DNA of 64,000 nucleotides, from the NCBI RefSeq assembly GCF_041435335.1, contig NZ_CP108430.1:5865001-5929000 (forward strand). The letters run 5' to 3'. Position 1 is the first letter of the stretch, and every line of letters starts with the position of its first letter. This document shows, one piece after another, positions 26,505 to 34,229 of the stretch. The notes under the pieces were generated by a model. It had not been told where the DNA came from and made no database searches. It worked only from the letters and a program-made list of their open reading frames with translations. Position numbers and translations under genes: made by a program. This DNA comes from Streptomyces sp. NBC_01283. GTDB taxonomy: Bacteria > Actinomycetota > Actinomycetes > Streptomycetales > Streptomycetaceae.

Positions 26505-26936
26505 TCAGGCCTGGATCAGGCTCGTCGGCTCGTCCGCGAGCCGGTCGGACGAGGGCGGGTCGCAGCCGGGGCCCCGGAGCGTGCGCCGGACCGCGGCGAA
26601 CTCGCGCGGCGTGCAGCCCGTCATGGCCCTGAACTCGCCGCTCGGATGAGCCTGGTCGTAGAACCCGCAGGCCGCTGCCGTCTCCGTCTGGATGCGCCCC
26701 GCCGCCAGCATCCGCCGCGCCCGCTGGAGGGCGAAGGCGGCCCACGGGGCGAGCAGCATCTCGATGCCCGCGAGGTCGCCGTCGTGCTCGCCGAGCACCG
26801 GCGTCACCGCGCCGATCGGCACCTCCAGCCTGCGCCACGGTCGGCCGAGCGCGAACCGGAACCCGCGGTAGCTGATGGCCCCGGCCGCCGTCGGGGGTGT
26901 GGCGACGTGAGCGGGATCTCCCAGCCGTCCAGCGCG
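26505..26936 (-). pseudogene. AraC-family regulator remnant with internal deletions
   Basis: On the minus strand, directly after the TAG stop of the TIM-barrel gene, an open frame without a usable ATG encodes pieces of an AraC regulator. First comes an N-terminal sensor start (AISYRGFRFALGRPWRRLEV, then PIGAVTPVLG), then EHDGDLAGIEMLLAPWAAF, then an abrupt jump to the last recognition helix region (ALQRARRMLAAGRIQTETAA, then ACGFYDQAHPSGEFRAMTGC). Intact relatives are about twice as long, with over 100 residues, including the first DNA-binding helix, between these blocks. Two in-frame deletions and loss of the start make it non-functional. A GTG at 26822 could at most yield 105 residues. Confidence 0.7.
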
Positions 26937-27836
26937 CTAGGCGCCGCAGGAGCGCAGATACGAGCGGGTGCGGCGGGCGATGGGCAGCGGCTTGTCCGGC
27001 GGGCACGGGTACATGTCCTGCTCGACGATGGCGAACAGGTCGACGCCCAGCTTCTGGGCCGCCGCGAGGACCGGCTCGATGGCGGGCACCCCGGTCGGCG
27101 GCTCGCACATCACGCCCCGGGCCACGGCGGGCCCGAACGGCATCTCCTGGGCCCGCACTTCGGCCAGGACGGCCGGGTCGACCTGCTTGAGGTGCAGATA
27201 GCCGATGCGCTCGCCGTACGTCTCGATCAGCTTGACGTTGTCGCCGCCGCAGTAGGCGTAATGGCCCGTGTCCAGGCAGAGCGAGACGAGGCCGGAGTCG
27301 GTCGCGTCCAGGAAGCGGGTGACGTTCTGCTCGTCGTCGATGTGCGTGTCGGCATGAGGGTGGACGACCACGCGCAGGCCGTACCGCTCGCGCACCTCGT
27401 GCGCCAGGCGCTCGGTCTGGCGCGTGAGCTGACGCCACTGCTCCGGGGTGAGCGTGCGGTCCTCCAGGACCTCGCCGGTCTTGTCGTCCCGCCAGAAGGA
27501 GGGGATGACGACGAGGTGCTCGGCGCCCATCGCCTGGGTGAGCGCGGCGATGTCGGACACGTGGGCCCAGGTCTTGTCCCAGACGGCGGGGCCGTGGTGC
27601 AGGCCCGTGAAGACCGTCCCGGCCGACACCTTCAGGCCGCGCCGCTGGGTCTCGGCGGTCAGGACGGCCGGATCGCTCGGCAGATAGCCGTACGGGCCGA
27701 GCTCGATCCACTCGTATCCGGAGTCCGCCACCTCGTCGAGGAAGCGGCTCCAGGGGACCTGGCCCGGATCCTCGGGGAACCACACCCCCCACGAGTCGGG
27801 TGCCGAGCCGATCCGGATGCGTGACAGCGTCGTCAT
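26937..27836 (-). CDS. IolE/IolH-like TIM-barrel protein (inosose dehydratase or isomerase candidate)
   Basis: A 299-residue xylose-isomerase-like TIM barrel. It begins RIRIGSAPDSWGVWFPEDP, with the 'GSAPDSWGVW' start known from inositol-cluster sugar isomerases and inosose dehydratases. Metal ligand candidates appear in WIELGPYGYL, VVVHPHADTH, LCLDTGHYAY and HLKQVDP. It diverges from iolC across a shared operator, so it probably works in inositol catabolism, dehydrating or isomerising an inosose or keto-acid intermediate. IolE, IolH and IolI cannot be told apart by eye. It ends in TAG, followed without a gap by the AraC remnant. Confidence 0.82.
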   Translation of the reverse strand: MTTLSRIRIGSAPDSWGVWFPEDPGQVPWSRFLDEVADSGYEWIELGPYGYLPSDPAVLTAETQRRGLKVSAGTVFTGLHHGPAVWDKTWAHVSDIAALTQAMGAEHLVVIPSFWRDDKTGEVLEDRTLTPEQWRQLTRQTERLAHEVRERYGLRVVVHPHADTHIDDEQNVTRFLDATDSGLVSLCLDTGHYAYCGGDNVKLIETYGERIGYLHLKQVDPAVLAEVRAQEMPFGPAVARGVMCEPPTGVPAIEPVLAAAQKLGVDLFAIVEQDMYPCPPDKPLPIARRTRSYLRSCGA

Positions 27837-27877
27837 GTCCGCCAGCTTTCAGGGCGCCTCGGAACGGTGTCAAGGAG

Positions 27878-27897
27878 TGGTCCGAATGTAAGGACAA
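27878..27897. promoter_or_regulatory. Operator between the divergent inositol promoters
   Basis: Arms TGGTCC and GGACAA flank GAATGTAA, an 8-base AT-rich centre. Read on the minus strand it is TTGTCC-TTACATTC-GGACCA, the look of a GntR-type operator. It lies exactly between two outward-facing TTGACA elements (TGTCAA at 27868-27873 and TTGACA at 27902-27907). One repressor could thus control both directions. Confidence 0.6.
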
Positions 27898-27901
27898 TGT
27901 G

Positions 27902-27930
27902 TTGACAGGGTTCGTGGTGCGGCATAGACC
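27902..27930 (+). promoter_or_regulatory. Promoter of the iolC operon
   Basis: TTGACA, a 17-base spacer and TAGACC fit a HrdB-type promoter, about 45 bases before the GTG of iolC. The -10 box is imperfect. Confidence 0.5.
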
Positions 27931-27972
27931 TAGGGGAGGGCTCAAGGGGGCGATGCCGAGGAGGAGTACAGG

Positions 27973-28953
27973 GTGACCGATCCGAACGACGCCAGCGATC
28001 CGTACGACGTGATCACGATGGGCCGGATCGGGGTGGATCTGTACCCCCTGCAGGCCGGGGTGGCTCTCGCCGACGTCAGCGCCTTCGGCAAGTTCCTGGG
28101 CGGCTCGGCGTCGAACGTCGCCGTCGCCGCGTCCCGGCTCGGCCGCCGGGTCGCCGTCGTCACGCGCACCGGAGAGGACCCCTTCGGGGACTATCTGCAC
28201 CGAGAGCTGCGGCAGTTCGGCGTCGACGACCGGTGGGTGAGCGGGGTCCCGGGCCTGCCTACCCCGGTGACCTTCTGCGAGGTCTTCCCGCCGGACGACT
28301 TCCCGCTCTACTTCTACCGGCAGCCCAAGGCGCCCGACCTGGAGATGTACGAGAAGGAGCTCGACCTCGACGCCATCACGTCCGCACGGGTGTTCTGGAT
28401 GACGGGTACGGGGCTCTGCGCCGAGCCCAGCAGGTCGGCGACGCTGGCCGCACTGCGCCGGCGGGCGAAGGCGGGGCTCACCGTCTTCGACCTCGACTGG
28501 CGGCCGATGTTCTGGGAACGGGCGGACGAGGCGCGGGGCTTCTACGCCCAGGCGCTCGCCCAGGCCACGGTCGCGGTCGGCAACATCGACGAGGTCGAGA
28601 TCGCTACGGGCGTACGGGAACCGGAGGCCGCCGCCCGCGCGTTGCTGGACTCCGGCGTCGAACTCGCCGTGGTCAAACAGGGCCCCAAGGGGGTCCTCGC
28701 GATGAACCGTGCGGGCGAGCGCGCCGAGGTGCCGCCGCTGCCCGTGACGGTGCTCAACGGCCTCGGGGCCGGGGACGCCTTCGGCGGGGCGCTGTGCCAC
28801 GGACTGCTCTCCGGCTGGGAGTTGGAGCGGATCATGCGGTACGCCAACGCAGCGGGGGCGATCGTCGCCTCCCGGCTCGAATGCTCGTCCGCGATGCCGT
28901 TCCCGGACGAGGTCGACGCGGCGCTCGTCGCGGGAGCCGTGACCCGTGATTGA
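27973..28953 (+). CDS. iolC: 5-dehydro-2-deoxygluconokinase
   Basis: A 326-residue PfkB-family sugar kinase. In inositol catabolism IolC phosphorylates 5-dehydro-2-deoxy-D-gluconate. Seen here: the N-terminal GRIGVDLYPLQ and GGSASNVAVAASRLGR substrate region, and the C-terminal PfkB signature with catalytic Asp in NGLGAGDAFGGALCHGL (about residue 268). The GTG start follows GAGGAGGAG. First gene of the operon running iolC, aldolase, iolB, iolD, mmsA. Its stop overlaps the next start by 8 bases, giving translational coupling. The family also includes fructokinase and ribokinase, but the neighbours make IolC the best call. Confidence 0.9.
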   Translation: MTDPNDASDPYDVITMGRIGVDLYPLQAGVALADVSAFGKFLGGSASNVAVAASRLGRRVAVVTRTGEDPFGDYLHRELRQFGVDDRWVSGVPGLPTPVTFCEVFPPDDFPLYFYRQPKAPDLEMYEKELDLDAITSARVFWMTGTGLCAEPSRSATLAALRRRAKAGLTVFDLDWRPMFWERADEARGFYAQALAQATVAVGNIDEVEIATGVREPEAAARALLDSGVELAVVKQGPKGVLAMNRAGERAEVPPLPVTVLNGLGAGDAFGGALCHGLLSGWELERIMRYANAAGAIVASRLECSSAMPFPDEVDAALVAGAVTRD

Positions 28954-29827
28954 CCTCGCCGAACTCGTCAGGACCCGGGCCCGGCACCCCGAGGCCATCG
29001 CCGAAGCCGCCGCCCGGCGCGCCCGGCGCCCGCTCCTCGGCGACAGCGGACGGCTGATGATCATCGCCGCCGACCATCCCGCGCGGGGCGCGCTCTCCGT
29101 CGGCGGGGACAGGCTGGCCATGGCCAACCGCGGGGACCTGCTCGAACGGCTCTGCGTGGCGCTCTCGCGGCCTCGCGTGGACGGCGTGCTCGCCACCGCC
29201 GACATCCTTGAGGACCTCCTGCTGCTCGGCGCCCTCGACGGCAAGGTCGTCATGGGGTCGATGAACCGCGGTGGGCTCGCGGGGGCCTCCTTCGAGCTGG
29301 ACGACCGGTTCACGGGATACCGGGCCGAGGACATCGACCGGCTCGGTTTCGACGCCGGGAAGCTTCTGCTGCGGGTCGACCACGACGATCCCGGCTCCCT
29401 GGCCACCCTGTACTCCAGCGCCCGCGCCGTCGACGCCATGGCCGCCCGGAAACTGCCCGTCTTCGTCGAGCCGTTCCTCTGCCGCCGCGCCCCCGACGGC
29501 GGGCCGCCGCGCAACGACCTGAGCGCCGAGGCCGTCACCACGTCCATCGCGATCGCGTCGGGGCTCGCCGGGACGTCGGCGTACACCTGGCTGAAGGTCC
29601 CCGTGACGGAGAATCCGGATGACATGGCGCGCGTCATGGAGACCTCGACCCTGCCCGCCGTCCTCCTCGGAGGTGACCTCGGTGACGACAGTGATGCCGC
29701 GTACGAGAAGTGGCGCGGGGCGCTCCAACTGCCCACCGTGCACGGCCTCGTCGCCGGGCGCACGCTGCTCTACCCGGCCGACGGTGATGTGGCGGGCGCC
29801 GTCGACACCGCCGTCGGACTGCTGTAG
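28946..29827 (+). CDS. Cgl0159-type (beta/alpha)8 aldolase-like protein
   Basis: A 293-residue TIM barrel of the Cgl0159 group, related to deoxyribose-phosphate aldolase and LacD-type aldolases. Blocks include MIIAADHPARGAL, GVLATADILEDLLLL, LLRVDHDDPGSLAT, PVFVEPFLC and AYTWLKVPV, where Lys sits as a Schiff-base candidate. It lies exactly where IolJ, the 2-deoxy-5-keto-gluconate-6-phosphate aldolase, would be needed. It may therefore cleave the IolC product to dihydroxyacetone phosphate and malonate semialdehyde. That role is inferred from position. The GTG start overlaps the iolC stop. Confidence 0.85.
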   Translation: MIDLAELVRTRARHPEAIAEAAARRARRPLLGDSGRLMIIAADHPARGALSVGGDRLAMANRGDLLERLCVALSRPRVDGVLATADILEDLLLLGALDGKVVMGSMNRGGLAGASFELDDRFTGYRAEDIDRLGFDAGKLLLRVDHDDPGSLATLYSSARAVDAMAARKLPVFVEPFLCRRAPDGGPPRNDLSAEAVTTSIAIASGLAGTSAYTWLKVPVTENPDDMARVMETSTLPAVLLGGDLGDDSDAAYEKWRGALQLPTVHGLVAGRTLLYPADGDVAGAVDTAVGLL

Positions 29828-29836
29828 GAGGGCCAC

Positions 29837-30652
29837 ATGACGTACGTACCGAGGGGCAGCGCGGCCGAAGGCCCCTATGCCCTCGAACTCGACCCGAAGC
29901 AGTCAGGTCTGGTCTATTCCGCGCTGCGCGTGGTCGACATCGAACCCGGCACCACACACTCCTTCGCCACCGGGGAGAGTGAATGGATCGTGCTGCCCCT
30001 GACCGGCGGCTGTACGGTGCACGTGGAAGGCGAGATCATTGAACTGCTGGGCCGGCAGAGCGTGTTCAGCGGAGTGAGCGACTTCGCCTACGTGCCTCGT
30101 GACGCCCAGATCCAGATCGCCTCCGGCGCGGGAGGCCGCTTCGCCCTGGCAGGAGCGAAGTGCGAGCGTCGACTCCCCGCCCGCTACGGCTCCGCGCCGG
30201 AGGTTTCCGTCGAGCACCGCGGCAGCGGCACCTGCGCCCGCGAGGTCCGCAACTTCGCGTCCGCCGACGCCTTCGACTGCGACCGGCTCATCGCCGTCGA
30301 GGTGATCACGCCCGGCGGCAACTGGTCCTCGTACCCGCCGCACAAGCACGACGAGCACCGCCCCGGCATCGAGGCCGAGCTCGAAGAGATCTACTACTTC
30401 GAGATCGAGCCCGGCCAGGGAGGGCAGGACGGCTTCGGATACCAGCGGGTCTTCCCCTCGCGCCCCGGCGGCACCGACGTCCTCGCCGAGGTCCGGACGG
30501 GGGACGCCGTGCTCGTCCCCGACGGCTGGCACGGGCCCTCGATCGCCCAGCCGGGGCACAGCATGTACTACCTGAATGTGATGGCCGGTCCCGGGGAGGA
30601 GCGGGAGTGGCGGATCTGCTTCCACCCCGATCACACGGAGGGATACCGATGA
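29837..30652 (+). CDS. iolB: 5-deoxy-glucuronate isomerase
   Basis: A 271-residue bicupin of the IolB family, which turns 5-deoxy-D-glucuronate into 5-dehydro-2-deoxygluconate, the substrate of IolC. The metal-binding cupin blocks are visible: SSYPPHKHDEHRPG, with the His-His-Glu set, and EEIYYFEIEPGQG. DGWHGPSIAQPGHSMYYLNV carries the last His. It follows the aldolase by 9 bases with GGAGG upstream and precedes iolD by 16 bases; all are one operon. Confidence 0.95.
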   Translation: MTYVPRGSAAEGPYALELDPKQSGLVYSALRVVDIEPGTTHSFATGESEWIVLPLTGGCTVHVEGEIIELLGRQSVFSGVSDFAYVPRDAQIQIASGAGGRFALAGAKCERRLPARYGSAPEVSVEHRGSGTCAREVRNFASADAFDCDRLIAVEVITPGGNWSSYPPHKHDEHRPGIEAELEEIYYFEIEPGQGGQDGFGYQRVFPSRPGGTDVLAEVRTGDAVLVPDGWHGPSIAQPGHSMYYLNVMAGPGEEREWRICFHPDHTEGYR

Positions 30653-30668
30653 CGGCGGAGGGAAATCG

Positions 30669-32546
30669 ATGACCTCGACGATCAGGCTGACCACCGCGCA
30701 GGCCCTCGTCCGCTTCCTCGCCCGGCAGCACACCGAGCGCGACGGCGAGCGGCAGCGGCTGATCGGCGCGACCTGGGGAATCTTCGGGCACGGCAACGTG
30801 GCGGGCATCGGCCAGGCCCTCGTCGAGTACGGCGACGAGATGCCCTTCCACCAGGGCCGCAACGAACAGGCCATGGTGCACGCCGCCGTCGGGTACGCCC
30901 GACAGTCCGGCCGCCTGTCCACGCACGCCGTCACCACCTCCATCGGCCCCGGCGCCACCAACCTCGTCACGGGCGCCGCGCTCGCGACCATCAACCACCT
31001 CCCGGTGCTCCTGCTGCCCGGCGACACCTTCGCGACCCGCCCCGCCGACCCGGTGCTCCAGCAGCTCGAAGTCCCCTACGCGGGCGACGTGTCGGTCAAC
31101 GACTGCCTGCGCCCGGTGTCGAAGTACTTCGACCGCGTGACCCGCCCCGAGGCCCTCATCCCGGCCGCGCTCGCCGCGATGCGCGTGCTCACCGACCCGG
31201 CCGCCACCGGAGCCGTCACGCTCGCGCTGCCGCAGGACGTGCAGGCGGAGGCGTACGACTGGCCGGAGGAGTTCTTCGCGGAGAGGGTGTGGGGCGTACG
31301 CCGTCAGGCGCCCGATCCGCGTGAACTGGCCGCCGCCGCGCGGGCCGTGCGCGAGGCGCGGCGCCCGCTGATCGTCGCGGGCGGCGGGGTCCACCACAGC
31401 GCGGCCGAGGAGGCGCTGCGGGACCTCGCGGACGCGACCGGCATCCCCGTCGCCTCCACCCAGGCGGGCAAGGGGTCCCTGCGGTTCGACCACCCGGCGG
31501 ACGTCGGCGGCATCGGGCACACGGGCACGGCCACCGCCGACGAGCTGGCCCGCACCGCCGACCTGGTGATCGGCGTCGGCACCCGCTACAGCGACTTCAC
31601 CACCGCGTCCGGCACGCTCTTCACCGAGCCCGGCGTCCGCTTCCTGAACCTCAACGTCACCGCGTTCGACGGCCACAAGATGGCGGGTACGCCCCTGATC
31701 GCGGACGCGCGCGCCGGTCTCGAGGGTCTGACCGGCGCCCTGGAGGGGTGGCGCGTGCCGCCCGCGTACGTCGCCGAGTACACCGAGGACAAGGTGCGCT
31801 GGGAGCAGCGGGTCGACGCTGCGTACGCGACGGACGAACCGGACGTACGGCCCACCCAGCTCCAAGTCCTCGGTCTGCTGGACGCGTTGGTGACGGACGA
31901 GGACGTGCTCATCAATGCCGCCGGGTCTCTTCCCGGAGATCTCCACAAGCTGTGGAGGACGCGCTCGCCCCGGCAGTACCACGTCGAGTACGGCTACTCC
32001 TGCATGGGATACGAGATCCCCGCCTCGATCGGGGTGGCCCTCGCGGCACCGGGCCGGCCGGTCTGGGCGCTGGTGGGCGACGGGACGTATCTGATGATGC
32101 CCACCGAGATCGTGACGGCCGTCCAGGAGAACATTCCGGTCAAGGTCGTGATCCTGCAGAACCACGGGTACGCGTCCATCGGCGGGCTCTCCGAGTCCGT
32201 GGGCGGCGAGCGGTTCGGCACCGCCTACCGCTTCCGGGCGCCGGACGGGACGTACACCGGGGCCCCGCTGCCCGTGGATCTCGCGGCCAACGCGGCCTCG
32301 CTCGGGATGCGTGTGATTCGCGCCAAAACAGTGGCTGACCTGCGGGATGCCCTTGCGGAGGCGCGGGCGGCCGACGGTCCCACATGTGTCTACGTGGAGA
32401 CGGAAACGGCAGACACAGTGTCGCCCCCGCCCCCGGCGCAGGCGTGGTGGGATGTGCCCGTGGCCGAGACCGCGGACCGACCGTCGGCGGTCGAGGCCAG
32501 GAAAGAGTACGACCGGCACGTCTCAGCCCGACGCCGCCACCTGTGA
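30669..32546 (+). CDS. iolD: 3D-(3,5/4)-trihydroxycyclohexane-1,2-dione hydrolase
   Basis: A 625-residue thiamine-diphosphate enzyme of the acetohydroxyacid synthase fold. IolD opens the cyclohexane ring in inositol breakdown. The N-terminal Pyr domain has the Glu-containing EMPFHQGRNEQAMVHAAVGY and SIGPGATNLVTGAA. The C-terminal PP domain has the ThDP/Mg motif GDGTYLMMPTEIVTAVQEN (GDG...) with HGYASIGGL. GGAGGGAAATCG precedes the ATG. Its length and motifs separate it from IlvB and oxalyl-CoA decarboxylase, as does the iol context. Confidence 0.95.
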   Translation: MTSTIRLTTAQALVRFLARQHTERDGERQRLIGATWGIFGHGNVAGIGQALVEYGDEMPFHQGRNEQAMVHAAVGYARQSGRLSTHAVTTSIGPGATNLVTGAALATINHLPVLLLPGDTFATRPADPVLQQLEVPYAGDVSVNDCLRPVSKYFDRVTRPEALIPAALAAMRVLTDPAATGAVTLALPQDVQAEAYDWPEEFFAERVWGVRRQAPDPRELAAAARAVREARRPLIVAGGGVHHSAAEEALRDLADATGIPVASTQAGKGSLRFDHPADVGGIGHTGTATADELARTADLVIGVGTRYSDFTTASGTLFTEPGVRFLNLNVTAFDGHKMAGTPLIADARAGLEGLTGALEGWRVPPAYVAEYTEDKVRWEQRVDAAYATDEPDVRPTQLQVLGLLDALVTDEDVLINAAGSLPGDLHKLWRTRSPRQYHVEYGYSCMGYEIPASIGVALAAPGRPVWALVGDGTYLMMPTEIVTAVQENIPVKVVILQNHGYASIGGLSESVGGERFGTAYRFRAPDGTYTGAPLPVDLAANAASLGMRVIRAKTVADLRDALAEARAADGPTCVYVETETADTVSPPPPAQAWWDVPVAETADRPSAVEARKEYDRHVSARRRHL

Positions 32547-32563
32547 GAGTAGGGATGCTTGTC

Positions 32564-34066
32564 ATGACGAAGACCGTCAACCACTGGATCGGTGGCAAGA
32601 CTGTCGAGGGCGCGTCGGGTATGCACGGCCCGGTGACCGACCCCGCGACCGGCGCCGTCACCACGCAGGTCGCCTTCGCCTCCGTGGAGGAGGTGGACGC
32701 CGCCGTCGCCTCCGCGCGTGAGGCGTACGCCACGTGGGGCAAGTCGTCGCTCGCCAAGCGCACCTCGGTGCTCTTCGCCTTCCGCGCGCTGCTCGACGCC
32801 AACCGTGACGCGATCGCCGAGCTGATCACCGCCGAGCACGGCAAGGTGCACTCGGACGCGCTCGGCGAGGTCGCCCGCGGCCTGGAGATCGTGGACCTGG
32901 CCTGCGGGATCACGGTCCAGCTCAAGGGCGAGCTGTCGACGGAGGTCGCCTCGCGCGTGGACGTCTCGTCCATCCGCCAGCCCCTTGGCGTCGTCGCGGG
33001 CATCACGCCCTTCAACTTCCCGGCCATGGTGCCGATGTGGATGTTCCCGCTGGCCATCGCGTGCGGCAACACCTTCGTCCTGAAGCCTTCGGAGAAGGAC
33101 CCCTCGGCCGCGATGAAGATCGCGGAGCTGCTCTCCGAGGCCGGCCTGCCGGACGGCGTCTTCAACGTCGTGCACGGCGACAAGGTGGCCGTGGACGCGC
33201 TCCTTGAGCACCCGGACGTGGCGGCCGTCTCCTTCGTCGGCTCCACCCCGATCGCCCGCTACATCCACACCACCGCGACCGCCAACGGCAAGCGCGTCCA
33301 GGCCCTGGGCGGCGCCAAGAACCACATGCTGGTCCTGCCGGACGCCGACCTCGACGCGGCGGCCGATGCGGCCGTCTCGGCGGCGTACGGCTCCGCGGGC
33401 GAGCGCTGCATGGCCATCTCGGCCGTCGTCGCGGTCGGCTCGATCGGCGACGAGCTGGTCGCGAAGATCAAGGAGCGGGCCGAGAAGATCAAGATCGGCC
33501 CCGGCAACGACCCGACCTCCGAGATGGGCCCGCTGATCACCGCGGCCCACCGCGACAAGGTCGCCTCGTACGTCACCGGCGCGGCGGCGGAGGGCTGCGA
33601 GGTCGTCCTGGACGGCACAGGACACACCGTCGACGGCTTCGAGGACGGCCACTGGATCGGGCTCTCGCTCCTGGACCGTGTGCCGGTCTCGGCCGCCGCG
33701 TACAAGGACGAGATCTTCGGCCCCGTGCTGTGCGTCCTTCGCGTCGACACGTACGAGGAGGGCGTGGCGCTGATGAACGCCTCTCCCTTCGGCAACGGCA
33801 CCGCGATCTTCACGCGTGACGGTGGCGCCGCGCGCCGCTTCCAGCTGGAGATCGAGGCGGGCATGGTGGGCGTCAACGTCCCGATTCCCGTGCCGGTCGG
33901 CTACCACTCCTTCGGTGGCTGGAAGGACTCCCTCTTCGGAGATCACCACATCTACGGAAATGACGGGACGCACTTCTACACCCGCGGCAAGGTCATCACC
34001 ACGCGCTGGCCGGACCCGTCGGACGCGCCGGAGGGCGTGGACCTGGGCTTCCCGCGCAACCACTGA
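32564..34066 (+). CDS. mmsA: CoA-acylating methylmalonate-semialdehyde dehydrogenase
   Basis: A 500-residue aldehyde dehydrogenase of the MmsA/IolA branch. It converts malonate or methylmalonate semialdehyde plus CoA to acetyl-CoA or propionyl-CoA, the last step of inositol (and valine) breakdown. The catalytic Cys lies in SAGERCMAIS (about 282). GITPFNFPAMVPMWMFPLA and FVGSTPIARYI are the branch's NAD and CoA features. As usual for CoA-acylating members, the general-base Glu of ordinary ALDHs is absent (LGGAKNHM block). Two ATGs are possible (32555 and 32564); the second has AGGG at a 9-base spacing and begins MTKTVNHWIGG. A very strong terminator follows 5 bases after the stop. Confidence 0.95.
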   Translation: MTKTVNHWIGGKTVEGASGMHGPVTDPATGAVTTQVAFASVEEVDAAVASAREAYATWGKSSLAKRTSVLFAFRALLDANRDAIAELITAEHGKVHSDALGEVARGLEIVDLACGITVQLKGELSTEVASRVDVSSIRQPLGVVAGITPFNFPAMVPMWMFPLAIACGNTFVLKPSEKDPSAAMKIAELLSEAGLPDGVFNVVHGDKVAVDALLEHPDVAAVSFVGSTPIARYIHTTATANGKRVQALGGAKNHMLVLPDADLDAAADAAVSAAYGSAGERCMAISAVVAVGSIGDELVAKIKERAEKIKIGPGNDPTSEMGPLITAAHRDKVASYVTGAAAEGCEVVLDGTGHTVDGFEDGHWIGLSLLDRVPVSAAAYKDEIFGPVLCVLRVDTYEEGVALMNASPFGNGTAIFTRDGGAARRFQLEIEAGMVGVNVPIPVPVGYHSFGGWKDSLFGDHHIYGNDGTHFYTRGKVITTRWPDPSDAPEGVDLGFPRNH

Positions 34067-34071
34067 GTTGA

Positions 34072-34121
34072 GCACTGATCGCCGTGCGGGCCGAGACCTC
34101 GGCCCGCACGGCGATCAGTGC
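34072..34121. terminator. Very strong terminator of the inositol operon
   Basis: Two perfect 24-base arms (34072-34095 and 34098-34121) starting GCACTGATCGCC and ending in CGAG, separated by only two bases. The stem is long and GC-rich enough to end transcription without a T-run. Confidence 0.85.
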
Positions 34122-34229
34122 CGTACCGCGCCTGCCGTACGCCGCCCTTCCCCCGTACTCCCCAAGTAGTCAACCGGGTTCAGACCACCGGCTGCCCCGG
34201 TTGTCGGACGTCGCCCGTACGGTTGAACC

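Noticed and set aside
26260..29763. 1167-codon open frame on the minus strand
   Set aside because: It runs antisense to iolC and the aldolase in the GC-rich shadow frame, is low-complexity, and conflicts with recognised genes. Only its right-hand neighbours in other frames are real.
30306..32519. 737-codon frame antisense to iolB and iolD
   Set aside because: Shadow frame; the sense genes have full catalytic motifs.
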